Virus record (IMG/VR): IMGVR_UViG_3300017786_003484 | Span: 180,433-244,432 of that record | Length of the DNA: 64,000 nt | Source: a virus | Reading direction: 5' to 3' (one strand) | Shown here: piece by piece, positions 16,546 to 25,019 of the stretch | Numbering within the stretch: position 1 is the first letter of the stretch | Layout of the letters: each line of letters begins with the position of its first letter | Notes under the pieces: generated by a model | What the model was told of the DNA's origin: nothing | What the model saw: only the letters and a program-made list of their open reading frames with translations | The model's database searches: none | Position numbers and translations under genes: made by a program

Positions 16546-17803
16546 CTACAAATTTATCCAATCTATTCTGTATATATTCACGAGTTTGTTTTTCGTCTAT
16601 ATACATTGTCTCATATTTATTAGTAATACCAAACCTTGCATTGGGTCTTTGATTAGTTTCTACATTTGACACATTTTGCCTACTATAAAGTAAACCTACA
16701 TTTTCTATTTTTAACTTAAACATATAATAAGAATCATTGTTATCCAAATCATAAATGTAATCTCTGGCAACTTGCTTATATGTTGCGGCTGAACTTCCGA
16801 TCTTATCTCCGTTATTATTGTTACACATAGCCCATACTTGATAATCATCATTATGATACCAGTTAATAATTTTATTATCCGCAGTTTTTACATCAACTGT
16901 ATCATTAAAGTATACCATACCACGTTTTGCACAATTTGCATATTTTATATTAAAGATATACCACCAAAAGAAATCATGTAAACTGTTTATTTCAACTGGT
17001 GATGTCTTAGCATGTAAATCGAGTTTGTTATAGAACCTTTCTCCGAATCCTTCGGTAGGCAATTTAACACCGGTAAAAGGATAACCTTGTCTCTTTGGTA
17101 TTGAGAAATATAATATTAATAGGTCTTTAAAAGTACTATAAGGAACATCTGGATCAGTTACATATTTAATTTTATTTTCTATACTGGCAATACTATTACT
17201 ACTTAGACTATTTGTATACTGTTTCCATGTATAATATAATTGACTAGCAAAGGTAGTACCGAATAAACAATCTCCAGTATCTCCTGTAATAGGAAGGTAT
17301 CCTTCGTTAATTAAGTCATCATACTTGTTAAAATTTGCATCAATAATTTTAAACTTTCCTTGTATATATTCTTGCCAGAAGATAGGATTGTTTATAATAG
17401 CAGAAGACGTAGTGCATATTGCTATGTCTTTAAGATATTTTACTCCTATGTTTTTAATTAGTGAGCATAATATTAAAGTGGAATCAATACCACCTGAATA
17501 CATGACAGCATACTTGTTTCCTTTTCTTATACCATTGAGTATATCCATAGCACGATTATCAGTAATATCTTCAAACGTTTTGTTAAACTTTGGATCATAC
17601 TTAGGCATTTCTAATCCTGGCCAAACTTCTTCTTCCCAAGGAGTAGTCCATGTTGCTTCACATCGACTTGAAAGTCTATTTGGATTTAAACGTCTAGCTA
17701 TATCAATATAAAAACGGCCATCTTCATTAGTTCCGTGCCATGCATCAACCCAAAATTCATTTTGATAACCATTAAAAACAGTATTTGTTAAGATAGTTTT
17801 CAT
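16532..17803 (-). CDS. Asparagine-synthetase-like PP-loop ATPase
   Basis: This 423-residue protein has the PP-loop SGGIDS at 103-108 and the GDTGDCLFG motif of asparagine-synthetase-type amidotransferases, which activate a carboxyl group as an acyl-adenylate. The N-terminal glutaminase domain is missing, so ammonia or another nucleophile must be supplied otherwise. It shares its layout (WW...K...NC...) with the protein at 46130; they are paralogues. The ATG overlaps the upstream gene by four bases. Substrate unknown. Confidence 0.65.
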   Translation of the reverse strand: MKTILTNTVFNGYQNEFWVDAWHGTNEDGRFYIDIARRLNPNRLSSRCEATWTTPWEEEVWPGLEMPKYDPKFNKTFEDITDNRAMDILNGIRKGNKYAVMYSGGIDSTLILCSLIKNIGVKYLKDIAICTTSSAIINNPIFWQEYIQGKFKIIDANFNKYDDLINEGYLPITGDTGDCLFGTTFASQLYYTWKQYTNSLSSNSIASIENKIKYVTDPDVPYSTFKDLLILYFSIPKRQGYPFTGVKLPTEGFGERFYNKLDLHAKTSPVEINSLHDFFWWYIFNIKYANCAKRGMVYFNDTVDVKTADNKIINWYHNDDYQVWAMCNNNNGDKIGSSAATYKQVARDYIYDLDNNDSYYMFKLKIENVGLLYSRQNVSNVETNQRPNARFGITNKYETMYIDEKQTREYIQNRLDKFVDGTS

Positions 17804-18516
17804 ACTGAGAATCCTGTAACTCTACCACTAAAGCGATTTTGTTTTAATTCTTCGCTCTGCTCTTCGTCTATCATTTGATAAAATTGATTTCTATATAGCA
17901 CAACATCTGGAACTTTAGACCAAAATTCATTGATGAGTTTCATAGCATGATTTTTATTTCTTGCCTTATATAAGATTCTTAATATGGTCACCGAAATACC
18001 ATCTTCTACCTCGGTTTGGTCCACCGGTACAGATAAGCCGTTAGTGTCTATTCCACTTAGCTCTTCAATTATATGTTTAGACGGAAGTACATTAAAGATT
18101 AGATTAGTTATCCTAACAGCCTTAACACATTTTGCAATGAATATGGCTAATTCTTGTAAGTCATTTAATGCTTCTTTAGCAACTTCTTCTGTATAATCAT
18201 CTGGCCAACCTACATGTTCTACAGTACTATTAAGTCTTCTAAAAGATGGCCATTGCCTACTATAAAATATACTTGACGACGCATACATTAAATTTTTATC
18301 TTTAAGAGTATACTCTAAACAATTCTTTCCTCCAAAGCTAGGTTCGTTTTTAAGTGTTCCAACAACTAAAGAAAGTTTACTACTAAGAACCTGTGCAGTT
18401 TCAACAGCCGTATAAGGATCAAATTGATCAACAAATACTATTCGATCTAGCCCTGGAGCATACATCATATAGTTTCCGTAAAACGGTTCAAAGTTCTTTG
18501 TTTCATATGTAGCCAT
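17800..18516 (-). CDS. Hypothetical protein coupled to the PP-loop gene
   Basis: The 238-residue protein starts at ATG 18516. A TTG at 18570 would add 18 basic residues, but it lies in the divergent promoter and lacks a ribosome site. No domain is recognised; it has a mixed alpha/beta pattern with 'LSLVVGTLKN' and 'VSVTILRIL'-type strands. The four-base overlap with the PP-loop gene suggests they work together. Confidence 0.6.
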   Translation of the reverse strand: MATYETKNFEPFYGNYMMYAPGLDRIVFVDQFDPYTAVETAQVLSSKLSLVVGTLKNEPSFGGKNCLEYTLKDKNLMYASSSIFYSRQWPSFRRLNSTVEHVGWPDDYTEEVAKEALNDLQELAIFIAKCVKAVRITNLIFNVLPSKHIIEELSGIDTNGLSVPVDQTEVEDGISVTILRILYKARNKNHAMKLINEFWSKVPDVVLYRNQFYQMIDEEQSEELKQNRFSGRVTGFSV

Positions 18517-18563
18517 AACATTACTTACTGGCAAAAATAGTTTCTGTTTTACCAATTTTTTTC

Positions 18564-18592
18564 TTGACAACTTACTTTATCTGTGTTACAAT
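18564..18592 (+). promoter_or_regulatory. Sigma70-type promoter
   Basis: TTGACA (18564-18569), 17 bases, TACAAT (18587-18592), upstream of the 18620 gene, which has an AGGAG site. It starts the long early operon running through the nucleotide-metabolism genes. Confidence 0.75.
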
Positions 18593-18619
18593 AAATATGG
18601 ACATAAATGAGGAGATTAA

Positions 18620-18838
18620 ATGAGAGGTGCAATAAAGAAAGACTTACGAGTCTTTGTAAATGAGGTTTTAGAAGCTAATGTAGGTCTAAGCCGTCAGCAA
18701 CTAGTAGTCATAGCGGCTCATCTTGCTAGGAGTAAAGGAATGAAACCAGTTGATGCTTTACTTGCATTAAAAGGTAACGGTGAAGTTCCAAAAGAAGATA
18801 TCGATCAATTAATTGAACATATAAATGAAGGAAACTAA
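18620..18838 (+). CDS. Small early protein, unknown
   Basis: This 72-residue helical protein ('LSRQQLVVIAAHLARSKGMK') has a strong AGGAG site. It is the first gene after the 18564 promoter. No family recognised; the central helix-turn pattern could bind nucleic acid, but this is weak. Confidence 0.65.
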   Translation: MRGAIKKDLRVFVNEVLEANVGLSRQQLVVIAAHLARSKGMKPVDALLALKGNGEVPKEDIDQLIEHINEGN

Positions 18839-18839
18839 A

Positions 18840-19148
18840 ATGGATATAAATGCAATTCTCGACTTTGATAAAGATTCAACTCTAGAGTCTCGTACTCAGC
18901 ATATTTCTACTTTCTTTAAAGAGCATAAAAATGTTCTTGTAAAGTTTACTAAAGTAGACGGAAGTTTGCGAGAGATGCCTAGTACGTTGCATGAATCATT
19001 AATCCCTGATCTAAAAACTGATTGGGCACCAGATGAAAGTAAAAAGAAAACTAACCCAAATGTAATGTCTGTGTATTGCACTGATGCAGATGGTTGGCGC
19101 TCTTTTCGTTTAGAAAATGTAATTTCGGTGACTGGATATGATAGTTAA
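18840..19148 (+). CDS. Small SH3-like phage protein (DUF2693-like)
   Basis: The 102-residue protein has a pattern I associate with DUF2693-type phage proteins: 'VLVKFTKVDGSLREMPSTL', a charged insert, then VYCTDADGWRSFRLENV. The start at 18840 is preferred because AAGGA lies just upstream; an in-frame ATG at 18825 is inside the previous gene. Function is unknown. It overlaps the next gene by 11 bases. Confidence 0.65.
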   Translation: MDINAILDFDKDSTLESRTQHISTFFKEHKNVLVKFTKVDGSLREMPSTLHESLIPDLKTDWAPDESKKKTNPNVMSVYCTDADGWRSFRLENVISVTGYDS

Positions 19149-19470
19149 TCTAGAAATAGTTATAGTAGCAATAGTTATTGCATTAATTAGTTTTGTGATA
19201 TTATTCCTACGTTCATCGTGGCAAAATCATAAGGATGAACAGTTAGCAAAGGCTGTTCAGATGGTTCTTGATCATGCATTTGTGTTAATGGAAATTGAGG
19301 AAAATAATGGAAAGCTAATGGCTTACAGGACCATAACAAATGAGTTTATTGCCGAAGGTAATAACTTTGAAGAACTTAGCAAACATTTCCTAGAAAGATT
19401 TCCTAGTAAGACTGGATTATTTCCAGGACAGCCTGAGTTAAGGATTGAAGCAACAAAAAATGCAATTTAA
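19138..19470 (+). CDS. Membrane-anchored small protein
   Basis: This 110-residue protein begins with a membrane helix (residues about 3-23, 'LEIVIVAIVIALISFVILFL'), followed by a soluble acidic domain. It is a type I or N-in anchored inner-membrane protein of unknown function. It overlaps both neighbouring genes by about 11 bases. Confidence 0.65.
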   Translation: MIVNLEIVIVAIVIALISFVILFLRSSWQNHKDEQLAKAVQMVLDHAFVLMEIEENNGKLMAYRTITNEFIAEGNNFEELSKHFLERFPSKTGLFPGQPELRIEATKNAI

Positions 19471-20089
19471 GAAGATATGGAAAATCCGCGAAGATATTAG
19501 AAAACTGTTATCTTCTTACGAATCAGATAATAAAGATGTACGAGGGCTTTCGCGGACCCTCGGCCGTCTTCTTAATAAAAAGTATAAAACAAGATTTATG
19601 TGGGTACCTTCATCAGTACTATATAGAAATCATATTGTTGTTTCTGGTGACTATGCTCATTGGGAAGATTACGAAGAACCCTCACCTATTGAAATTAGAA
19701 TACACACTCATCCTGATATTCTTAACTATCCTTTTGGTAAGAAAGGTTACAAGTCATGGAATCAGTTTACAAAAGATCTAAGTGAGTGTATAATGCATGA
19801 ACATGTTCACATGGCTCAGTTTAGATTGCACAAGGATAAGAAAGTTAAATTGCAAGCAGAATGTCCTGACTATAGATATTATGCTGATAGTGACGAAGTT
19901 GATGCTTATGCATGGACGTTAGCAAGTGAAATAGCAGACAACGGAGGAATGGAATATATTTTAAACCCTAATATTGATAGTCCTTATATGCAATATAAGA
20001 AGTTTGTATTTCCAGTTAATTACAAGTTAAAGAAGAAATTATTAAGGAAGACATATTCGTTGTTTATGAAAAGTTTGGAGTATAAGTAA
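19460..20089 (+). CDS. Putative zinc metallopeptidase
   Basis: This 209-residue protein contains HEHVH (residues 113-117), the HExxH zinc-protease motif, followed by a helix and a later D-E-V-D segment that could provide the third ligand. The basic N-terminus is helical. A TTG at 19445 would add five residues; ATG 19460 is chosen. No export signal is seen, so it may act in the cytoplasm or be released at lysis. Confidence 0.55.
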   Translation: MQFKKIWKIREDIRKLLSSYESDNKDVRGLSRTLGRLLNKKYKTRFMWVPSSVLYRNHIVVSGDYAHWEDYEEPSPIEIRIHTHPDILNYPFGKKGYKSWNQFTKDLSECIMHEHVHMAQFRLHKDKKVKLQAECPDYRYYADSDEVDAYAWTLASEIADNGGMEYILNPNIDSPYMQYKKFVFPVNYKLKKKLLRKTYSLFMKSLEYK

Positions 20090-20112
20090 TATTAGATGTA
20101 TAAGGTAGTAAC

Positions 20113-20553
20113 ATGAAACCTAAAATGATTAAAGCACATATGAAGACGGCTGAAGTCTATGCAGAATTATCCACTGCAAGCCGTATGAAAGTAGGATGTA
20201 TTATTGTCAAAGACGATAGAATTATATCTATTGGATATAATGGTATGCCAAGTGGATGGGATAATACCTGCGAAGAACCTGTACTTTGGGATAGCGGTAA
20301 ACAACTTATTCAGCCTATATTAAAAACTAAGCCAGAAGTTCTACATGCAGAAGCAAATGCTATTGCTAAAGTAGCTCGCTCACCAGAAAGTAGTGAAGGA
20401 GCAACAATGTTTATTACATGCAGTCCATGCTTACATTGTGCCAAACTTATCTATCAATCCGGTATTTCTACGTTATATTATCGTGATAACTATCGTAGTG
20501 ATGAAGGTTTAAGGTTTCTTTCACAGACAGATATAGTGGTGAAGCAGTTATGA
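20113..20553 (+). CDS. Deoxycytidylate deaminase
   Basis: This 146-residue protein converts dCMP to dUMP, feeding dTTP synthesis during phage DNA replication. The zinc and catalytic residues are in place: H78-A-E80 (LHAEANAI) and C106-x2-C109 (PCLHC), with the substrate motif GYNGMP near residue 51. The length fits the T4 Cd family. It has no extended allosteric insert that I can see. It lies in the early operon and overlaps the next gene by four bases. Confidence 0.88.
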   Translation: MKPKMIKAHMKTAEVYAELSTASRMKVGCIIVKDDRIISIGYNGMPSGWDNTCEEPVLWDSGKQLIQPILKTKPEVLHAEANAIAKVARSPESSEGATMFITCSPCLHCAKLIYQSGISTLYYRDNYRSDEGLRFLSQTDIVVKQL

Positions 20554-20744
20554 CAGAGATACTATTTGCACTAACTTTAACAGTTTGTAATTTTTCTGGT
20601 TCTTGTTTATCGCAGGATGTTGATTTATACTATACAGAAAAAGAATGTAATAAAGCCTTAAGCCTATACAAAGAACTTCCAACAGACGGTGTATGGAAGT
20701 CAGTGGAATATAAATGTCATATTCCTGGTGCAAAGGCCACCTAG
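20550..20744 (+). CDS. Small exported protein, unknown
   Basis: This 64-residue protein has a hydrophobic N-terminus ('ILFALTLTVCNFSGSCLS') that looks like a signal peptide, and a short domain with two further cysteines able to form a disulphide. It starts inside the dCMP deaminase stop as ATGA. Function unknown. Confidence 0.6.
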   Translation: MTEILFALTLTVCNFSGSCLSQDVDLYYTEKECNKALSLYKELPTDGVWKSVEYKCHIPGAKAT

Positions 20745-20753
20745 GAGGAGAAG

Positions 20754-20945
20754 ATGAAAAAAACTAAAGATGACTATCAGGGTATCTTGCAAGGAATGAG
20801 GTTAATAGAAGATTTATTGATCCCTCAAGTTACACCTCGAGTACCTAGTCATATAAGAGAAAGAGCTCGCGAAGTAATTGCTGAGTTCCCTACAGAAGAG
20901 AACCTAAAGAATCTCTTAACAATTAAAAAACAAAAGTCGGAGTAG
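20754..20945 (+). CDS. Small early protein, unknown
   Basis: This 63-residue helical, basic protein has a strong AGGAGG-type site upstream. No family recognised. It is a typical filler gene of the early operon. Confidence 0.6.
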   Translation: MKKTKDDYQGILQGMRLIEDLLIPQVTPRVPSHIRERAREVIAEFPTEENLKNLLTIKKQKSE

Positions 20946-20948
20946 CAT

Positions 20949-21182
20949 ATGTTAGCGAAAACAACCAAATGGATATTACCTGTAGCGGTTAACAAAGACG
21001 GTGATACAATTATTGAATTTCCAGATGATTTATTAGATGTAGTTACCTGGAAAGAAGGTGATACACTAGACTGGACAGTAGATGGTAATGGACTATTAAC
21101 AATTAAAAGAATTGGAGAAATGGTAAAGTTATCAACACAGCCGGTAGAGGAACAACTTAATCTTAATCTTGAACAGGAGTAA
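20949..21182 (+). CDS. AbrB/MazE-like small DNA-binding protein
   Basis: This 77-residue protein shows the swapped-hairpin pattern 'DGDTIIEFPDDLLDVVTWKEG', then DGNGLLTIKRI, typical of AbrB/SpoVT/MazE-type domains that bind DNA as dimers. Phage versions may be regulators or antitoxin-like. No toxin partner is adjacent. Confidence 0.6.
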   Translation: MLAKTTKWILPVAVNKDGDTIIEFPDDLLDVVTWKEGDTLDWTVDGNGLLTIKRIGEMVKLSTQPVEEQLNLNLEQE

Positions 21183-21184
21183 AA

Positions 21185-21757
21185 ATGCTTTTTCCAAATA
21201 AGCCCGGCAATCAGGTAATGATTGACTTAGAAACATTAGGTACTAAACCTAATAGTGTTATGCTAACAATAGGCGCCTTAAGATTTAACCCTTGGGGTGA
21301 TGATAGCGAAAAACAATTAACAGAAATGGATACGTTTTACAGACGTGTCGAAGTAGAAAGTTATGAAGGATTAGATCATAACATTGACGATGCAACTTTA
21401 GAGTGGTGGGGGAATCAAAATGAAAAAGTTAGAGCAGAAGCCTTTGCAGAAGATGACAGACATCCTTTATCAGATGTACTCGCTGATTTATATAAATGGT
21501 GCGGAGGTCTTAATGCTATTTGGGCTAATGGTACTGGCTTTGATCTTAACATTGTAGAACATTTTAGTAGAGAACTAAAAAGAGGTGTTGCTTGGAATTA
21601 CTGGCAGGCAAGAGATGCAAGGACTTTATATGCCCTATGTCCTGGCCTAGAACGGCCTAAAGGAAATGCTTTACACCATGCTTTATGGGATTGTTGGTCT
21701 CAGGCAGTTGGTGTACAAAGGGTGTTTAAACAATTAGATATTAAGGAGTTTAAATAA
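21185..21757 (+). CDS. 3'-5' exonuclease (DexA / Rv2179c-like, RNase H fold)
   Basis: The 190-residue protein has ExoI-type motif MIDLETLG (D14, E16), 'LTIGALRFNPWG', the 'TLEWWGNQNEKVR' segment, a second carboxylate region 'ANGTGFDLNIVE', and C-terminal HHALWDCW. This is the layout of the DnaQ-like Rv2179c/T4 DexA family, which degrades single-stranded DNA or RNA from the 3' end. It probably acts in host DNA or RNA turnover. It is coupled by TAATG to the QueD-like gene. Confidence 0.75.
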   Translation: MLFPNKPGNQVMIDLETLGTKPNSVMLTIGALRFNPWGDDSEKQLTEMDTFYRRVEVESYEGLDHNIDDATLEWWGNQNEKVRAEAFAEDDRHPLSDVLADLYKWCGGLNAIWANGTGFDLNIVEHFSRELKRGVAWNYWQARDARTLYALCPGLERPKGNALHHALWDCWSQAVGVQRVFKQLDIKEFK

Positions 21758-22206
21758 TGTCTCACTATTCAACTAAAACATACGGACATAGCATCGGGCT
21801 ATCAGCGGTGTTCCGTCAACCACATGCAGATCATTCTCATTGTAGATTTTTACATGGTTATAGCTTAGGATTTAAGTTTAAGTTTGCATGTGATGAACTA
21901 GATAATAAGAATTGGGTAGTAGATTTTGGTGGACTAAAACCTTTAAAAAAATGGTTAGAAGATAATTTTGATCATAAGGTTGTGCTTGATGAAAATGATG
22001 ATAAACTACATTACTTTCACACATTAGAAGATGCTGGACTTGCAGAACTAACAATCATGGACGGTGTTGGAGCAGAGAAGTTTGCTGAACATGCATTTAA
22101 TTTTGCTGATAAACTTGTTAAAGAAATGACACAAGGTAGGTGTTGGTGTGTATCTGCTGAATGTATGGAGCATGGATCTAATTCTGCAATCTATGAAGTA
22201 AACTAA
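21757..22206 (+). CDS. queD: QueD-like 6-pyruvoyltetrahydropterin synthase family protein
   Basis: The 149-residue protein resembles 6-carboxytetrahydropterin synthase, the second step from GTP to preQ0. The metal region is 'HADHSHCRFLHGYSLGF' with Cys29 and His33. The usual HGH is HGY here, so zinc binding may be altered. 'VVDFGGLKPLKKWLEDNFDH' matches the conserved core. With the QueC-like gene at 2963 it suggests a deazaguanine pathway, though QueE is not seen in the window. Confidence 0.65.
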   Translation: MSHYSTKTYGHSIGLSAVFRQPHADHSHCRFLHGYSLGFKFKFACDELDNKNWVVDFGGLKPLKKWLEDNFDHKVVLDENDDKLHYFHTLEDAGLAELTIMDGVGAEKFAEHAFNFADKLVKEMTQGRCWCVSAECMEHGSNSAIYEVN

Positions 22207-22571
22207 TGAATCAAATTGCATTGTCAGAGTTTTATCAGTATTTTTCGCAATGCAATTGGAAACCAGACCTACACGAAAAAGTATGGTTGGTTAACTTATC
22301 TTGGGATTTAATATCTAATAAAGATAGTGAGCAAATGGGATTACCAGGAACAATAGCACATGATGTAAGTTTTAATGTATCATTTGGCTGGGGTGGCTGG
22401 GGATTTTATAATTTAAATAATTACAAGGAAAATACTGTTATTAGTAGTATTCCTGTGTTATTGTTACAAGATCAATTTGATGCTTTTATATTTAGATTAA
22501 AATACCCTGGAGCAGGTTGGATACCTACCATAAATACTGATACGGAGGAATATAATGTCAAATACTCTTAA
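22206..22571 (+). CDS. Hypothetical protein
   Basis: The 121-residue protein is Trp/Gly-rich in the middle (SFGWGGWGFYN). It starts at a TAATG overlap with the QueD-like gene and overlaps the next gene by 17 bases. No family is recognised. Confidence 0.6.
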   Translation: MNQIALSEFYQYFSQCNWKPDLHEKVWLVNLSWDLISNKDSEQMGLPGTIAHDVSFNVSFGWGGWGFYNLNNYKENTVISSIPVLLLQDQFDAFIFRLKYPGAGWIPTINTDTEEYNVKYS

Positions 22572-22773
22572 ACAATTTATAGGTAAAATCCTCGAAGGGG
22601 AAGAAGACGAAGCAAGCTCTACTAACCCTTTGATAGTTACGACCCGTCATGATATTGATCAGTTATCTAATCTTACTAAAATAAAATTATTAGAGTATGC
22701 TAAGAAGCGAGGCATTTCAATTAATTCACGTAAAAGAAAAAGTGAAATAATTGATATCCTAATGAGGAGTTAA
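22555..22773 (+). CDS. Small protein with Rho-N/SAP-like motif
   Basis: The C-terminal 35 residues ('LTKIKLLEYAKKRGISINSR', then KRKSEIIDIL) match the helix-extended-helix pattern of Rho N-terminal and SAP domains, which bind nucleic acid. The 72-residue protein has an acidic N-terminal half. It may be a small nucleic-acid-binding factor. Confidence 0.55.
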   Translation: MSNTLKQFIGKILEGEEDEASSTNPLIVTTRHDIDQLSNLTKIKLLEYAKKRGISINSRKRKSEIIDILMRS

Positions 22774-22774
22774 G

Positions 22775-23146
22775 ATGACTAAGTCAAAAACTGTTAAAGT
22801 AGATAGATACGATCCTAGTAAGCCTTTAGGTATTGTTACTATTTCAGCGAAAGCAAAAGAATATATGCAAAAAGTAACACCAGAAGGTCAATATGTATCA
22901 TTAGCAGTACAGGGCGGAGGTTGCTCTGGTTTTCAATATGTATGGGGTCTTTCATCTGATGAGAAACATAATGATTTTGAATGGTCTAATCCAATAGATA
23001 ATATATTGGTTGTTGACCCGTTAGCTGAGATGTACTTACTAGGTTCAGAGGTAGATTACATTGAAGAATTAGGCGGTAGTTTTCTAGCAGTTAAGAATCC
23101 AATGGCTACAAGCTCGTGTGGTTGCGGAGAAAGTTTTGGAGCATAG
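22775..23146 (+). CDS. IscA/ErpA-like A-type iron-sulfur carrier
   Basis: The 123-residue protein has the three invariant cysteines of A-type carriers: C50 (GGGCSGF) and C115-G-C117 (SSCGCGESF). Such proteins deliver Fe-S clusters to apo-enzymes. In this genome, clients could be the three radical-SAM proteins. Related genes occur in other T4-like marine phages. It is in the early operon, one base after the previous stop. Confidence 0.85.
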   Translation: MTKSKTVKVDRYDPSKPLGIVTISAKAKEYMQKVTPEGQYVSLAVQGGGCSGFQYVWGLSSDEKHNDFEWSNPIDNILVVDPLAEMYLLGSEVDYIEELGGSFLAVKNPMATSSCGCGESFGA

Positions 23147-23179
23147 TAGGTTAACAAGAATAAAAAGGTAGTATATAAT

Positions 23180-23428
23180 ATGGAAAAAGAAGTAAAAGAA
23201 TATAGTGAGATGAATCTTAAAGATTTAACTGACAGAAGTAATATGATTTCTAAAAAATATTCAGCGGCTTTTAGGGCTGGTGCTAGTCAGGAAATACTAA
23301 ATCAGATACAAGAACATTTAGATATGATTAAGACAGTAATATGGGAACAACAGTACACAGAAAACTTCAAAGCTACTCTCGAAGCAGAAGCCAGAGACGA
23401 GTCATCACATGACGATAGCATTGTCTGA
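23180..23428 (+). CDS. Small helical protein, unknown
   Basis: The 82-residue protein is mostly helical and acidic, with a weak ribosome site. It overlaps the next gene by 20 bases. No family recognised. Confidence 0.6.
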   Translation: MEKEVKEYSEMNLKDLTDRSNMISKKYSAAFRAGASQEILNQIQEHLDMIKTVIWEQQYTENFKATLEAEARDESSHDDSIV

Positions 23429-23909
23429 TATGCCAGATATTAATTTAAATACTGATGACCTTATGGAACTAATGTACCAAGAGAAGGCAACCACCTTAAC
23501 AACCCATAATACCAAACTCTTAGATGGTTATAACGAAGGATGTGATGCATTAGGAATTGAAAAGAAATTCAAGTCTTCTGACTATCCTTTGACAATAACA
23601 GAAGCATTAAGTAAATGGAATATGCCTGAGGAGTATCATAATATTGACTTAGAACAATACTTCGCAGAGAAGGTATATACAACTGAACAGATTAACAGAG
23701 TCATAACTGAATTAGATTTGTTTAGAAAGAATGAAATGGAAACTATGCTAAAGTTTATGATATATCTAGTAGATATTATGAAAGAGAAAAACATAGTTTG
23801 GGGAGTTGGCAGAGGAAGTTCAGTGAGCTGTTATCTACTTTTTTTGGTAGGACTTCACTCGGTTGATTCAATTAAATATAATTTAGATATGAAGGAGTTT
23901 TTTAAATAA
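23409..23909 (+). CDS. Fragment-like protein resembling DNA polymerase III alpha subunit
   Basis: The 166-residue protein ends in 'WGVGRGSSVSCYLLFLVGLH' followed by 'SVDSIKYNLDMKEFFK'. This closely follows the GRGS (residues 134-137) active-site segment of C-family DNA polymerase alpha subunits. The rest of the polymerase, including the catalytic Asp triad, is absent. Such standalone pieces recur in T4-like marine phages. It may be a clamp- or template-handling remnant, or a decoy. Alternative start ATG 23430. Ends in TAATG with the next gene. Confidence 0.6.
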   Translation: MTIALSDMPDINLNTDDLMELMYQEKATTLTTHNTKLLDGYNEGCDALGIEKKFKSSDYPLTITEALSKWNMPEEYHNIDLEQYFAEKVYTTEQINRVITELDLFRKNEMETMLKFMIYLVDIMKEKNIVWGVGRGSSVSCYLLFLVGLHSVDSIKYNLDMKEFFK

Positions 23910-24334
23910 TGGCAAGTAGCAGACACAAGACGCATAAAGGTCGAGAATTTAATATGGCGGCATTTGTTGACAGAAACGCAGAAACTAGAGCTATCGGTAA
24001 TGTTCCAATGAATGCAAGAGGAGATATTGTTGACAGTAAAGGCAATGTGAAAGTAACTGCTGGCCAAATTGCAAAAGGTTTAAGTCATGTAAATGATAAG
24101 AAATCTAAAACAGTTAGTATTAAAGAAGATAGTGCAAGTAAACCCAAGAAAAGTAAAAAGGTTCAAGCAGATACTGTAGTTGAAGAAGTAAACAATATTG
24201 GTGTTGTTGAAGAACCAGTAATTGAAGATAATAAATCTTCACTTTCGATTGTAAGTCGTACACCAGTTGACGATGAAACAGACGAAGTTGAATATAGCGA
24301 TGGTTCAATGGAAATTGTTCCAAAAGAAAGATAA
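23909..24334 (+). CDS. Hypothetical early protein, low-complexity C-terminus
   Basis: The 141-residue protein has a compact, conserved-looking N-terminus ('HKGREFNMAAFVDRNAETRA') and a Lys-then-Glu-rich disordered second half. I recall similar proteins in T4-like cyanophages, without known function. It is coupled to the polymerase-like gene. Confidence 0.65.
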   Translation: MASSRHKTHKGREFNMAAFVDRNAETRAIGNVPMNARGDIVDSKGNVKVTAGQIAKGLSHVNDKKSKTVSIKEDSASKPKKSKKVQADTVVEEVNNIGVVEEPVIEDNKSSLSIVSRTPVDDETDEVEYSDGSMEIVPKER

Positions 24335-24357
24335 TTTTAACAAAAGGTATTAAACAA

Positions 24358-24720
24358 ATGAGTATACGACCACTTCCCAATAGAGCCCTCGGTGTAATTC
24401 TTGGACTAGAAGAACATACAACAAAAGCAGGAATTATCATTGCAAGTGATGATGGTAAGGATAGAGGAATCCGAGCCCGTTGGATCTATATACATTCCGT
24501 AGGTAGTAAAGTTGACTGGTTAAAGCCAGGCCAATATGCATATGTTGAACACGGACGTTGGTCCCGTGCAATGAACTATGAAGGAATGAAACTAGTCAAT
24601 ATTGACTTAGAGGCTGTTCTTGGTGTACAAGACGAAGAACCAGATGATGATGTATTTGGTGAAAGCATTGACACCAAACCAGATTCAGTACCAGCAGAAG
24701 CATTTGGAGCTGGAAATTAA
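24358..24720 (+). CDS. GroES-like co-chaperonin (gp31-like)
   Basis: The 120-residue protein fits a GroES/gp31-type barrel: N-terminal 'RPLPNRALGVILGLEEHTTK' with 'AGIIIASDD' (the region of the mobile loop), 'VGSKVDWLKPGQYAYVEHG', and 'LVNIDLEAVLGVQ' at the end of the barrel. gp31 replaces host GroES so that GroEL can fold the phage capsid protein. Sequence identity is low, so this rests on pattern. The acidic C-terminal tail is extra. Confidence 0.55.
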   Translation: MSIRPLPNRALGVILGLEEHTTKAGIIIASDDGKDRGIRARWIYIHSVGSKVDWLKPGQYAYVEHGRWSRAMNYEGMKLVNIDLEAVLGVQDEEPDDDVFGESIDTKPDSVPAEAFGAGN

Positions 24721-24723
24721 AGG

Positions 24724-24752
24724 TTGACAAACCATCAAATATATAGTATAAT
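24724..24752 (+). promoter_or_regulatory. Sigma70-type early promoter
   Basis: TTGACA (24724-24729), 17 bases, TATAAT (24747-24752), right after the co-chaperonin stop. It drives the clamp-loader operon. Confidence 0.75.
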
Positions 24753-24794
24753 AAAGCTAATTTAAAACTACAAATCGTTTCTTGGGAGGTATTT

Positions 24795-25019
24795 ATGGAA
24801 ATGACAACTAACATGATTCAGGCGTTAAAACTTCGCTATGAATCAGCAATCGCTGAAGCAACTTGTAATATTGCAGTCTACTTAAAAAACCCAGCAGGTA
24901 TCGGAGAGCATCCGGATATTGTTGAGGCTGTTGATTCTCAAATTATGAAAATTGCTGAAGCTCAAGACAAACTTCATGTAATTGAAGAATACTATGAAGA
25001 AGAGGCAGACTCAGAATGA
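24795..25019 (+). CDS. Small early protein, unknown
   Basis: The 74-residue helical acidic protein follows the 24724 promoter and an AGG(A)GG-like site. It ends as ATGA overlapping a micro-ORF. No family assigned. Confidence 0.65.
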   Translation: MEMTTNMIQALKLRYESAIAEATCNIAVYLKNPAGIGEHPDIVEAVDSQIMKIAEAQDKLHVIEEYYEEEADSE

